DNA of 64,000 nucleotides, taken from the NCBI RefSeq assembly GCF_900187185.1, contig NZ_LT906465.1, positions 1,178,001 through 1,242,000 of the forward strand, read 5' to 3'. The position numbers and the translations under genes are program-made. Source of the stretch: Chryseobacterium taklimakanense (GTDB lineage: Bacteria > Bacteroidota > Bacteroidia > Flavobacteriales > Weeksellaceae). Below, piece after piece: positions 36,430-43,957 of this stretch. Within the stretch, counting starts at the first letter, position 1, and each line of letters starts with the position of its first letter. Under the pieces are notes generated by a model. It made no database searches and was not told the origin of the DNA. It worked only from the letters and a program-made list of their open reading frames with translations.

Positions 36430-37404
36430 TTAAGAATTTTCCAGAATATACTGGAACATCAGCGGAGCACAGATGGTTGCATCACTTTCAACGATGTATT
36501 TCGGTGTAGTGATATCGAGTTTGCCCCAGGTGATCTTCTCGTTTGGAACTGCTCCTGAATAGGACCCGTAAGAGGTCGTGGAGTCTGAAATCTGGCAGAA
36601 ATACGACCAGAACGGAATATCCGTCATTTCAAGGTCCTGGTAAAGCATCGGCACCACGCAAATCGGGAAATCTCCGGCGATACCACCACCAATCTGGAAG
36701 AAACCAACGCCCTTGCCACCGGAATTCTTCGGATACCAGTCGGACAGGAACATCATATATTCAATACCGGACTTCACGGTAGAAGGCTTCAGTTCGCCCT
36801 TAATACAGTAGCTCGTGAAGATATTGCCCATCGTGGAATCTTCCCAGCCCGGAACCACGATGGGAAGGTTTTTCTCTGCCGCAGCCAGCATCCAGGAGTT
36901 TTCTTTCGGGATTTCATAATACTGTTCCAACACGCCTGAAAGCAGCATTTTATACATATATTCATGCGGGAAATACCTTTCACCCTTCGCTTCGGCGTCT
37001 TTCCAGATTTCTACGATGTGTTTCTGCAGCCTTCTGAAAGCTTCTTCTTCAGGGATACAGGTATCAGTTACACGGTTAAGCCCTTTTTCCAGAAGATCCC
37101 ATTCTTCCTGAGGCGTAAGGTCTCTGTAATTCGGCACCCTCTTGTAATGTGAATGCGCCACAAGATTCATCAGATCCTCTTCCAGATTGGCCCCAGTACA
37201 GGAGATGATATGCACTTTGTCCTGGCGGATCATCTCAGCAAGAATTTTCCCAAGTTCGGCGGTTGACATTGCGCCGGCAAGGGTGATCATCATTTTGCCG
37301 CCGTCTTTCAGGTGGGCTACATAACCTTTAGATGCATCTACCAACGCTGCAGCGTTGAAGTGCAGGTAATATTTTTCGAGAAATTCTGTAACTGTGTAAC
37401 TCAT
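36430..37404 (-). CDS. Deoxyhypusine synthase family protein (polyamine-type)
   Basis: A 324-residue NAD-dependent spermidine/homospermidine-synthase-like enzyme of the DHS fold. Bacteria have no eIF5A, so the substrate is presumably a free polyamine or agmatine/putrescine. The N-terminus MSYTVTEFLEKYYLHFNAAAL is typical of bacterial DHS-like proteins. Key blocks are TLAGAMSTAELG near 43, SCTGANLEEDL near 70, FQIGGGIAGDFPICVVPML near 235 and GSYSGAVPNEKITWGKL, with the catalytic Lys near residue 295. Start 37404 is chosen because a TATCTTTG promoter at 37423-37430 would overlap the longer version beginning at 37425. Confidence 0.88.
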   Translation of the reverse strand: MSYTVTEFLEKYYLHFNAAALVDASKGYVAHLKDGGKMMITLAGAMSTAELGKILAEMIRQDKVHIISCTGANLEEDLMNLVAHSHYKRVPNYRDLTPQEEWDLLEKGLNRVTDTCIPEEEAFRRLQKHIVEIWKDAEAKGERYFPHEYMYKMLLSGVLEQYYEIPKENSWMLAAAEKNLPIVVPGWEDSTMGNIFTSYCIKGELKPSTVKSGIEYMMFLSDWYPKNSGGKGVGFFQIGGGIAGDFPICVVPMLYQDLEMTDIPFWSYFCQISDSTTSYGSYSGAVPNEKITWGKLDITTPKYIVESDATICAPLMFQYILENS

Positions 37405-37422
37405 TTTGTTTTTAAATTTTAA

Positions 37423-37430
37423 CAAAGATA
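37423..37430 (-). promoter_or_regulatory. -7 promoter element TATCTTTG deciding the start of the DHS-like gene
   Basis: Exact TAnnTTTG match on the minus strand 18 nt upstream of ATG 37404. It overlaps the alternative upstream start at 37425. Confidence 0.55.
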
Positions 37431-37464
37431 AGATTTTGATGCCGAAGTTGGAAACCGCAGAATT

Positions 37465-38106
37465 TTAAAACCTGAATGTTGCTCCCAAACTTGCAGCCAC
37501 CCTGTGGAGGCCTTCATATTCACCTTCATTCGGTTTATATTCCGTGCCGTTGATTTTATATTTTTTCAGGACACCACCAGTGTAGGAAAATTGCGGACCA
37601 ATCATAACTGCCGGTGAAATTCCATACATATAACCAATGGTCGCTGCAAGACCGAGATTGGAGCCTTTTGTTTCCACAAACTGATTTTTAGAAACATAGC
37701 TGATCAAACCAATTGCCATATCATAATACAGTCTATGCTTCACATCCTCCTCGAAATTGCTGTAAATGAATCCCGGGCCTACGAATGAAATTCGGTCGTC
37801 TGTTTTGAAATCATTTAAAATTATGTTTTCATTAGCCACATTGAAATCACCGGTATGCGAGGCAGTATAAAGGTTATATTTGATACCAAGGCCAGTTAAT
37901 GTATTGACGCGATAGTATGCACCAATGTCAAAATTGAAACCCGATTTCAGGCCTTTCACATATTCTTTTTGCGAAGCATCCATATTGTCCGCTGTTTTAG
38001 CCACGCGCCATGCATAACCAACCGACGGAATGATTGTGATTTTTTGTTGGGCAAATGTCATTGCCGTACCTGCCAGAACCGACAGTATCAGTAGTTTTTT
38101 CTTCAT
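37465..38106 (-). CDS. Outer-membrane beta-barrel protein
   Basis: A 213-residue exported protein: signal peptide 1-19 (MKKKLLILSVLAGTAMTFAQ), then alternating hydrophobic/polar strands with short turns typical of 8- to 10-stranded barrels (IIPSVGYAWRV, GFNFDIGAYYRV, GLGIKYNLYTASHTG, RLYYDMAIGLISYVS, LGLAATIGYMYGI). It ends with an aromatic C-terminal residue (RVAASLGATFRF), the insertion signal for the outer membrane. Function unknown; perhaps a porin-like or structural protein. A TATATTTG promoter element is at 38130-38137. Confidence 0.78.
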   Translation of the reverse strand: MKKKLLILSVLAGTAMTFAQQKITIIPSVGYAWRVAKTADNMDASQKEYVKGLKSGFNFDIGAYYRVNTLTGLGIKYNLYTASHTGDFNVANENIILNDFKTDDRISFVGPGFIYSNFEEDVKHRLYYDMAIGLISYVSKNQFVETKGSNLGLAATIGYMYGISPAVMIGPQFSYTGGVLKKYKINGTEYKPNEGEYEGLHRVAASLGATFRF

Positions 38107-38129
38107 ATTTATTTAAAATTAAATTCCAC

Positions 38130-38137
38130 CAAATATA
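38130..38137 (-). promoter_or_regulatory. -7 promoter element TATATTTG for the barrel protein gene
   Basis: Exact TAnnTTTG match on the minus strand, 23 nt upstream of the ATG. Confidence 0.5.
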
Positions 38138-38181
38138 AGATGCTTGCCTAACATCCGGACAAAAAATCTACCAAATATCAA

Positions 38182-38220
38182 TAAAAAAGTACAACCGGCA
38201 GGGCTGGCTGTACTTTTCAT
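38182..38220 (-). terminator. Terminator of the GreA/GreB-like gene
   Basis: 9-bp stem AAAAGTACA/TGTACTTTT with T-run on the minus strand. Confidence 0.75.
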
Positions 38221-38237
38221 TGATCTGAACTGAGGAT

Positions 38238-38618
38238 TTAGTTTTCCCAGTTTTCTACTTTCAGGATTTCGATTTTGCGTTCTCCGTCTCTGAAAGGCCA
38301 GTTGATGATATCACCCACCTTGTAACCCACTGTTGCAAGCGCAATATCCGAAAGAATGGAATGTTTGTTTTTCTTGGGTTTCGCTTTGTTTGATGCTACG
38401 AAGATGTACTCCTGCTCTTCATTTGCGGTATGGTCCTTAACCGTCACGACGCGGTCAACGGTTACCACATCCTCCGGCAAATCCCTTCTCAGAACCTGTT
38501 TCGCACCTCTAAGTTCCGCTGCAAGCCGGGTTTCCTCTTCGGCACTTACCTTTTTTCTTCTTAATTGTTCTTTTATCGCATCATAAATTCCTGTCGTTAA
38601 TATAATCTGTTCTGTCAT
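38238..38618 (-). CDS. GreA/GreB-family transcription factor (C-terminal domain type)
   Basis: A 126-residue protein that fits the GreA/GreB family. The N-terminal part (residues ~1-45) is a short helical stretch (DAIKEQLRRKKVSAEEETRLAAELRGAKQVL), shorter than the full Gre coiled coil, followed by a Gre C-terminal FKBP-like domain (VVTVDRVVTVKDHTANEEQEYIFVA, then DIALATVGYKVGDIINWP). Such proteins bind the RNA polymerase secondary channel region and modulate elongation or compete with GreA. Start 38618 (MTEQIIL) is chosen; the longer frame adds an implausible Cys/Lys leader. Confidence 0.8.
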   Translation of the reverse strand: MTEQIILTTGIYDAIKEQLRRKKVSAEEETRLAAELRGAKQVLRRDLPEDVVTVDRVVTVKDHTANEEQEYIFVASNKAKPKKNKHSILSDIALATVGYKVGDIINWPFRDGERKIEILKVENWEN

Positions 38619-38743
38619 TTTTTTAGGTTTAAATTTAGGGCATGCCTGCAATAATTCACCCGGAGAAAGATGGTTTCTCCATTGTAAGGCATCATTAAAA
38701 ATTTGAAAATTGCGGTAGTTCCCTGCCGTGAATCAGACAGGGT

Positions 38744-38857
38744 TTAGCTCACGAACTCTTTGAAGTTTTTCAGGAAAGCATCCGTATGCAAATAAAGCAG
38801 CGCCGACAAGAGTTTTGCCGAATCTTTATAAACCGTCAAAAAACGTGCGCAACCATT
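38744..38857 (-). other. Spacer with a possible short coding remnant
   Basis: The ~298-bp gap between the Gre-like gene and arfB contains a 38-codon open stretch on the minus strand without a start codon, whose translation (KLLSALLYLHTDAFLKNF part) looks amphipathic and protein-like, ending in TAA. It could be the decayed end of a gene or chance. Nothing else is seen in the gap. Confidence 0.2.
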
Positions 38858-38916
38858 TTATTTACAGTAATTTAGTAATTGGTCAAAGATACGGATTTTT
38901 CTTTTCAAAATCAATA

Positions 38917-39309
38917 TTACAGGCGGAAACGGCGGTTTTCTTTCTTTTCTGACAGTTTCTTTTTGGTATTGAGTCTCTTCTCGATCTGGGATTTCGCAGG
39001 TTTTGTTTTGAGCCTTTTCTTGGGGATGATTAAAGCTTTATTTACCAGTTCCAGGATTTTTTCGGTGGCAATCTTTCGGTTTTGAAGTTGGGTGCGCGAT
39101 TCGGTAACGGTCAGCTGCAAAATTCCTTCCTGGTTGATTCTGTTTTTTAGTTTTTGCTGAATTAATAATTTTTCGTCATCGCTAAAGTAAGTGCTGGCAT
39201 CAACATTCCACATAACGGTCACTGCAGTTTCCACCTTGTTCACATTCTGGCCGCCTGCACCACTGCTGCGGGAGGTCTTAAAGGTCAGTTCTGTGATGAA
39301 ATCTTTCAT
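38917..39309 (-). CDS. arfB: Alternative ribosome-rescue factor / peptidyl-tRNA hydrolase ArfB
   Basis: A 130-residue release-factor-like hydrolase that frees stalled ribosomes lacking a stop codon. The catalytic loop SSGAGGQNVNKVETAV near residue 14 carries the GGQ. The C-terminal tail is long, basic and unstructured (KKRLKTKPAKSQIEKRLNTKKK), as needed to enter the empty mRNA channel. It lacks the codon-recognition domains of RF1/RF2. Its presence beside a tmRNA gene in the same window gives the cell two rescue routes. Located 15 nt downstream of menE, likely one operon. Confidence 0.9.
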   Translation of the reverse strand: MKDFITELTFKTSRSSGAGGQNVNKVETAVTVMWNVDASTYFSDDEKLLIQQKLKNRINQEGILQLTVTESRTQLQNRKIATEKILELVNKALIIPKKRLKTKPAKSQIEKRLNTKKKLSEKKENRRFRL

Positions 39310-39324
39310 GATGATGTAACCGGT

Positions 39325-40356
39325 TTAATGTGATTTTATAATCTCAAAAAGCTCCCGTCGGTTAACCTTACCGTTGGGCGTTCTGGGAATTTCATTTACA
39401 AATATAATTCCTTTCGGTTTGTGAAAGGATTTTTCAAACTTAATATTAGAAACCACTGATTTTATTTTTTCATCCTCTTTACCTTCAACAGCCAGAACCA
39501 GTTTCTGTCCTAAAGTTTCATCCGGAATTCCGAGGAATACTGCTTCATTCGCAATATGCTGCTTTACAGTTTTTTCCAGTTCCTCCGGAAAAATCTTTGC
39601 GCCACCCGAATTGATGATATTGTCCGCCCTTCCCAAAAACCTGAACTGTTTTTCATTAATCAGTTCCACAACATCATTGGTCTGTAAAAGGGCGGGATTC
39701 AGCTGCGGTGCGTAAATTTTTAAACAGGCCCGTTCATCCTGTGAAATCTCAATATTTTCAAATGCCGTAAAAAATTTTTCTTCTGTGGGAAAAATCTCCT
39801 TCAGGGCAATATGCGAAAGCGTTTCCGACATGCCGTAGGTTTCATAAATTTTAGTTTCACTGTGCGAGGAATCCAGTCTTTCATAGATTTTCTGCTTCAA
39901 ATTTTCAGAAACCGCTGCCCCGCCGATGATGATTTTTTTGAGGAGATGCAGTTTGTCTAATGAATTTTCAACCTGTAAAGGCGTCATTGCGCAGAAATCA
40001 GAATACCCGTGTAAGTCAATAAGCGGATTAAGGGACGGGTGACTAACCTTTAATTTTAAATTCCTCACAACAGACCGCACCACCATCATCTTCCCTGAAA
40101 TATATTCAACCGGAAGGCAAAGCAGCGCCGTATCATTTTCTTTTAATTCTAAAAAGTTGCAGGTACTTACCGCAGAATTGATCATTCTTGATTTTTCTGC
40201 TTCAAATATTTTTGCAGTTCCTGTAGAGCCCGAAGTTTGTACCAAAACCGTTTCCGAATCGGAAAACCATTCTTCGATAAAATTTATAACCTTTTTTTCA
40301 AAATCGTTTTCAGGCTTCAACTTATTAACATCCAGATCTTTAAAATCAATAATCAT
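39325..40356 (-). CDS. menE: AMP-dependent ligase, o-succinylbenzoate-CoA ligase-like
   Basis: A 343-residue short adenylate-forming enzyme. Motifs: VLVQTSGSTGTAKIFEAEK near residue 37 (A3 loop), KKIIIGGAAVSENL near 144, YETYGMSETLSHIAL near 169 (A5), FLGRADNIINSGGAKIFPEEL near 226 (A7/A8) and the catalytic Lys in RTPNGKVNRREL near 326 (A10). The length and pattern fit Bacteroidota MenE, which makes succinylbenzoyl-CoA for menaquinone. Other men genes are not in the window, so the exact substrate is inferred. Upstream of arfB in one operon. Confidence 0.83.
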   Translation of the reverse strand: MIIDFKDLDVNKLKPENDFEKKVINFIEEWFSDSETVLVQTSGSTGTAKIFEAEKSRMINSAVSTCNFLELKENDTALLCLPVEYISGKMMVVRSVVRNLKLKVSHPSLNPLIDLHGYSDFCAMTPLQVENSLDKLHLLKKIIIGGAAVSENLKQKIYERLDSSHSETKIYETYGMSETLSHIALKEIFPTEEKFFTAFENIEISQDERACLKIYAPQLNPALLQTNDVVELINEKQFRFLGRADNIINSGGAKIFPEELEKTVKQHIANEAVFLGIPDETLGQKLVLAVEGKEDEKIKSVVSNIKFEKSFHKPKGIIFVNEIPRTPNGKVNRRELFEIIKSH

Positions 40357-40430
40357 AATTACACAGCAATGATTTCACCGTAAAATTAACTTTTTAGGCT
40401 GAAAACTTTTTTTAAATTGGAAAAAATTAT

Positions 40431-40438
40431 TAAATTTG
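40431..40438 (+). promoter_or_regulatory. -7 promoter element TAAATTTG for tRNA-Gln
   Basis: Exact TAnnTTTG match 16 nt upstream of the tRNA 5' end. Confidence 0.55.
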
Positions 40439-40454
40439 CACCACTAAAACGGAC

Positions 40455-40525
40455 AGACCTATGGTGTAGCGGTAACACTACTGATTTTGGTTCAGTCATC
40501 TGGGGTTCGAATCCCTGTGGGTCTA
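40455..40525 (+). tRNA. tRNA-Gln (anticodon UUG), integration site of the island
   Basis: Acceptor AGACCTA pairs with TGGGTCT (one T-G wobble); anticodon stem ACTGA/TCAGT encloses the loop TTTTGGT, giving anticodon TTG; the T-arm GGGGTTCGAATCCC is complete. 71 nt; CCA is not encoded. Its last 14 nt form part of the att site shared with the right end of the element at 47404-47418. Confidence 0.95.
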
Positions 40526-40526
40526 C
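40512..40526. repeat. att core, tRNA side (attL)
   Basis: TCCCTGTGGGTCTAC, the end of the tRNA T-arm and acceptor, identical to 47404-47418. It marks the left junction of the island. Confidence 0.85.
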
Positions 40527-40538
40527 TTATTTACTTTT

Positions 40539-40566
40539 AACGCTCTGATTATCAGGGCGTTTTTTA
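40539..40566 (+). terminator. Terminator after tRNA-Gln, supplied by the element
   Basis: Stem AACGCTCTGA/TCAGGGCGTT followed by six T. The original chromosomal terminator now lies beyond the right junction at 47425-47452. Confidence 0.8.
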
Positions 40567-40572
40567 TTTCTA

Positions 40573-40592
40573 GGGGAACCGTTGGGGAACCA
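40573..40592. repeat. Left arm repeat: two GGGGAACC boxes
   Basis: GGGGAACCGTTGGGGAACCA, identical to 47237-47256. Two 8-bp boxes 11 bp apart, one helical turn; probable integrase or excisionase arm-binding site. Confidence 0.65.
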
Positions 40593-40605
40593 GTTTGGTT
40601 TTTAG

Positions 40606-41220
40606 TCATTTTTTAGCTGTTTTTTTAAACGCTCTGCGTTCCATTCTTTCTAACATTGCAGCCATTAAAATTTCCTGATCGCCTGCCTGATTTATCAATT
40701 TATTAAGGCGGGAATATCTTTTTGTTGGTTTGCCGTTGTAATATCTTTTAAAATGTTTGCTGAAAATTTCCTGATACGGATCATCGCGGTAGTATTTCCC
40801 TAATTTACTGCAAACCCTCATCCTTTTGTTCTCTATTTGGCATTCATACATTAACCCGAACGCGGAACGGTGCAGAAAATAACCACTATGCAAATATAGG
40901 TTCCTGCAAAGTTTCCCAGTTTTGGGGCATACAAAAAACCAAATAACGCCCTTCCCCAAATTGGACGGGCGCGTTACCAGTTGAACGGTGTAATCTATTT
41001 TATTATCCTCGTTGTGGGTGTAGTACAGACGTGCGCTCCCTCGATCTGATAACATCGTTACGATTATGCCGATCGTATTTTTGTCCCCATTGCGCGACGT
41101 CCAAATTATCTGTCCTGATTTTGTGCTGTCGGGGTTTAGGTAATTGTGTTTTTTGAGAAATGATATTTCAATTCTGCGTAAACTGTCGGTAGTGGTTGGA
41201 TATGTTGCCCAGCGTCCCAT
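40606..41220 (-). CDS. Conserved unknown protein of the element with CPxTGKxCRNLYL motif
   Basis: A 204-residue basic protein, last gene before the left junction. The middle holds WFFVCPKTGKLCRNLYLHSGYFLHR, a CPxTGKxC pair followed by a hydrophobic/aromatic stretch; I recall similar sequences as unannotated proteins in Bacteroidota phages and mobile elements. A further Cys pair (YECQIENKRMRVCSKLG) may complete a zinc site. The C-terminus is Lys/Arg-rich, hinting at nucleic-acid binding. Function unknown. Spacing of 216 bp to the primase gene leaves room for its own promoter; that gap holds nothing else beyond a CGCGCGCGCG run. Confidence 0.6.
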   Translation of the reverse strand: MGRWATYPTTTDSLRRIEISFLKKHNYLNPDSTKSGQIIWTSRNGDKNTIGIIVTMLSDRGSARLYYTHNEDNKIDYTVQLVTRPSNLGKGVIWFFVCPKTGKLCRNLYLHSGYFLHRSAFGLMYECQIENKRMRVCSKLGKYYRDDPYQEIFSKHFKRYYNGKPTKRYSRLNKLINQAGDQEILMAAMLERMERRAFKKTAKK

Positions 41221-41436
41221 ATTTTAAATTTTAAATAACTCCCTATCTGATACGCGCGTAATGACTTTAGAAAAATCTTTTTTTATGGTTTCCGAAAACT
41301 AAAATATTTTGAGCGTTGCCCCTCGCGCGCGCGTAATTGTCCGCAAATTCTAATTGTTTAGCCATAAAACTAAACTTCTGTACTTTTACGATCTATTCCA
41401 CCCAGCTACAAAAATAACCTAAATTATTAAGGAATA

Positions 41437-42357
41437 TCAGGTTTTAATCTTCCCGCGACGTTCTCCGTAACCGATTTTATAAAGTTCCTGAGCGGTTTTT
41501 ATTATATCCCCTCCGTTATATTGATATGCTAAAATATGATAGGGTGTTAATAATTTTTGCGCGGGGTATCGTGTACCTGTACTAAACAAATAAATTCCAT
41601 TATCGAAAATATAACCGGAATATGCAGACTTCGCCCCGTGCCGTTTTATAGCCGTGTATTTACCACGTTTTCCAACAATAGTAAACTCATCCCTGATTAA
41701 ATCCCAAACGTCTGTATTTTGGTTAAAATCGTCCCACGCGGATAATGTAGCGGTGGTACTAATTGTTTTCTTTTTTTTAGGCGGTTCCTGTGGTTCGGGA
41801 ACCTCATCAAACATCCGGCAAACAAACAAAATAACTTCCCGTTCCTCCGGTGTAATTTCTTTGATTTGAGAATAGTCCAGTTCGCTAACTTTATTCTCAA
41901 AATAGGCGACTACATAACCGTATTTTCCGCGCGTTTCAATTAGTGCCTCCTGTTTACCTCTGATCCGTGCTATCTTTTTGTTTCCCTCTATCTCTCTACA
42001 TCTGAAAAGTAAATGAAACCCTCCGCTGCGGGTTCGGTATAATGCTATTTTATTATCAAAGTCGGGTATATGGTCGCGCAACAGTGCAAAAAAATTACTT
42101 TCAAAAAAAACGCGTTCCTGCTCATCATCTAAAATTTTAGTGTCTACGTCTATGCACTGCAGATTATTGTAGCCCGTAATAATTGCAAAATCTGTCGCGC
42201 CTGTCGTTACGGAAATATCTTTTAATTGTTCCCCAGTCATCGGTGTAGATTGATACGGTTTCCACGTTTTGACGGTCGGAATTTTGGCGGAATTTACCGG
42301 AATTATGGAAAAATCTTTTGTTAGTGCTGTTGCTGATTTTATTTTGCTGCTATCCAT
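41437..42357 (-). CDS. PrimPol-type bifunctional DNA primase/polymerase
   Basis: A 306-residue replication primase of the archaeo-eukaryotic superfamily, N-terminal prim-pol type found in plasmids, phages and satellites. Supporting motifs are FSIIPVNSAKIPTVKTWKPYQ near residue 16, the metal-binding LQCIDVDTK near 67 (Asp-x-Asp) and SGGFHLLFRC near 106 (the Ser/Gly-x-His motif). The C-terminal ~100 residues are variable. The start codon directly follows the shared leader motif of the element (42361-42376), and a repeat-rich origin candidate lies between this gene and the ATPase gene. It probably primes replication of the element. Confidence 0.83.
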   Translation of the reverse strand: MDSSKIKSATALTKDFSIIPVNSAKIPTVKTWKPYQSTPMTGEQLKDISVTTGATDFAIITGYNNLQCIDVDTKILDDEQERVFFESNFFALLRDHIPDFDNKIALYRTRSGGFHLLFRCREIEGNKKIARIRGKQEALIETRGKYGYVVAYFENKVSELDYSQIKEITPEEREVILFVCRMFDEVPEPQEPPKKKKTISTTATLSAWDDFNQNTDVWDLIRDEFTIVGKRGKYTAIKRHGAKSAYSGYIFDNGIYLFSTGTRYPAQKLLTPYHILAYQYNGGDIIKTAQELYKIGYGERRGKIKT

Positions 42358-42360
42358 TTT

Positions 42361-42376
42361 TGTAAGTTATTGAACA
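42361..42376 (-). promoter_or_regulatory. Shared leader motif before the primase gene
   Basis: Minus strand TGTTCAATAACTTACA, ending 3 nt before the ATG. One of four copies of TGTTCAA (3-6 nt) CTTACA that precede genes of the element. Confidence 0.5.
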
Positions 42377-42390
42377 TTAGTATTTTAAGT

Positions 42391-42496
42391 AACGGTTTAA
42401 CAGTTTAAACTGTATTCTTAAACTTTAAACTGTTGCGCCAACGGTTTACGGTTTAACAGTTTAAGGCGTATATATAACGCCTAAACTTAAACTGTT
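42391..42496. repeat. Iteron-like cluster, candidate replication origin of the element
   Basis: Within 106 bp there are five copies of a TTTAAACTGTT-type box in both orientations (42399-42408, 42404-42413, 42424-42434, 42455-42464, 42487-42496), two overlapping to make the palindrome ACAGTTTAAACTGT, plus a palindrome AGGCGT/ACGCCT (42464-42482) around a TA-only core suited to melting. It lies between primase and helicase-like ATPase genes. Additional single boxes occur inside the ATPase gene (42713-42723) and near 44284-44294. Confidence 0.65.
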
Positions 42497-42505
42497 AGGA
42501 AACCC

Positions 42506-43648
42506 TTAAACCTTTTCAAATTTTTCTCTTATATCGGGGTTAAGAATGTTAGGTTTAGATTTTCCCTTTTGCAGTTCGTCCGGCTGCAGAATTATCTGTT
42601 CGTTTCGGGCGCGAGTGATCAGGTTTTTTAAAAAGTTTTCTCCCACTTTCCGGGCAATTATGCCTAAATGTAAAACCGCTAACTGTCGTAAAGTTTGATC
42701 ATATCCCAACGGTTTAAACTGTTCCTGATTGAACACTTCAAAAAACAATTTTTCCAGCTGTTCCTCCGTTACCATATCGGGGGTAAACTTTTGTTTGCTC
42801 TCCCTGTCATTTTCAGGAACGCGCGCCTTAAATGGTAATCCGTGTTGGTCTATTTCAAAGGCGAACGGTTCCGGCTCCTTATTTCGGGTTTGTGTTGGGG
42901 TTACTACTGAAACATCGGAATTATTAGCGCGCTCCACTGCCAAAACTGTTTCTGCCTTATTTATTAGTTCTGTTCCCAAATGCCCCCGCGCGTTACTGTC
43001 GCCCTTATTTTGGTGCAGTATCGTAATGATATGAATATTTCGTTCCTCTGTCCATTTTAGAAACCTCCCTGCAATATCGGACGCCTCTTTAGGATCGTTA
43101 ATATCAAAAGTTATATCCCTGACCCCGTCAATTACTACGAACCCCAAGTTTTCAGTATTGTAAATTTTAGCCTCTATTAATGCCAGTCTGCGGTCTGTGG
43201 GTTCGCTCCGCAATCCGTAAACGGAAAATCGGTTATCGTCGGTAATACCTGCCAGCCTGCAGATACGTTTTAAACTGCGCTGAACGTGCCATTTTCCTTG
43301 CTCTGTATCAAAATAGATTACTTTGTTTTGGTCGGTCGGTAAACATCCCTGAAAGGTTCGCATTATAGGTTTTTCCGAGAAAAGGGACGCGGTTAATATA
43401 CCTATTGCAAAAGTCTTTTTACTTTTAGCCTTTCCCGTTAATACGCTAAAATTTCCGAGTGTTCCAATAATGGCGTGATCGTCCGGATTTTCATCAATAA
43501 ACATTTTTATAGCTATTTCAGGCTCCGGTATTTCGTCCGTTACTAAAATGCGGTGTTGCTCTAATTCCTCCAGTAATTCCTCCGCTGAGGTTTCAGGTTT
43601 TTGCGGTTTCTTTGCAAATGCCAAAGGAATATTTATTTCGTTTGTCAT
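42506..43648 (-). CDS. RepA-like/RecA-fold ATPase of the element
   Basis: A 380-residue AAA/RecA-fold ATPase resembling replicative RepA helicases of plasmids and satellites. Walker A is LTGKAKSKKTFA near residue 71 (the usual Gly before Lys-Thr is Lys, as I have seen in Bacteroidota relatives), a Walker B region is GFVVIDGVRD near 167, and a switch-like ILHQNKGDSNARGHLG lies near 208. The C-terminal part (residues ~290-380) is helical and may bind DNA. Its start overlaps a 12-codon upstream frame (TAATG), which follows the shared leader motif. It likely loads on the iteron cluster just downstream. Confidence 0.8.
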   Translation of the reverse strand: MTNEINIPLAFAKKPQKPETSAEELLEELEQHRILVTDEIPEPEIAIKMFIDENPDDHAIIGTLGNFSVLTGKAKSKKTFAIGILTASLFSEKPIMRTFQGCLPTDQNKVIYFDTEQGKWHVQRSLKRICRLAGITDDNRFSVYGLRSEPTDRRLALIEAKIYNTENLGFVVIDGVRDITFDINDPKEASDIAGRFLKWTEERNIHIITILHQNKGDSNARGHLGTELINKAETVLAVERANNSDVSVVTPTQTRNKEPEPFAFEIDQHGLPFKARVPENDRESKQKFTPDMVTEEQLEKLFFEVFNQEQFKPLGYDQTLRQLAVLHLGIIARKVGENFLKNLITRARNEQIILQPDELQKGKSKPNILNPDIREKFEKV

Positions 43649-43686
43649 TATTTGGTTATCTTTGCGTTATCAATTTGGTTATCCAT
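43648..43686 (-). CDS. Possible 12-codon leader peptide before the ATPase gene
   Basis: MDNQIDNAKITK followed by TAA, whose last A is the first base of the ATPase ATG. Its start lies right behind the shared leader motif, in the position where the other genes carrying that motif begin. It is probably translated and couples to the ATPase gene; a direct role as a peptide is doubtful. Confidence 0.4.
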   Translation of the reverse strand: MDNQIDNAKITK

Positions 43687-43688
43687 TT

Positions 43689-43704
43689 TGTAAGGTCTTG
43701 AACA
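43689..43704 (-). promoter_or_regulatory. Shared leader motif before the ATPase gene
   Basis: Minus strand TGTTCAAGACCTTACA, directly after a TAGGTTTG promoter-type element that overlaps its first T-G. Confidence 0.55.
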
Positions 43705-43750
43705 AACCTAAAGGGAATGCGGAAATCCGTTTTCCCTTTTTTGTTCTCTA

Positions 43751-43957
43751 TTATTCGCTATCTTCCTGAGCGCGCTCTAAATAGTCCGCGAGGTCGGAAA
43801 TATCTAATTCATCCCCTGTTAATATGTAATGCAGCTCTGCAAATTCTTTGAAACACTGAAATAGAATTTCCATTTCAAATCCTGCGGTAACTCCGTTTTT
43901 TAATTCGTCTTTGGCGTTATCCAGTGCGACGGCTAATTTTCGTAATTCCATTGTCAA
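43751..43957 (-). CDS. Small unknown protein of the element (68 aa)
   Basis: A 68-residue acidic, mostly helical protein (MELRKLAVALDNAKDELKNG, then FAELHYILTGDELDISDLADYL). No recognised motif. Its ATG overlaps the stop of the 133-residue upstream gene by 4 nt, so it is translated from the same mRNA. Small acidic helical proteins in satellites are often regulators, but nothing here proves that. Confidence 0.5.
   Translation of the reverse strand: MTMELRKLAVALDNAKDELKNGVTAGFEMEILFQCFKEFAELHYILTGDELDISDLADYLERAQEDSE

Noticed and set aside
42391-42496. Reading the repeat cluster as a CRISPR array
   Set aside because: Boxes are about 11 bp, in both orientations, irregularly spaced, without unique spacers of constant length; no cas genes in the window.
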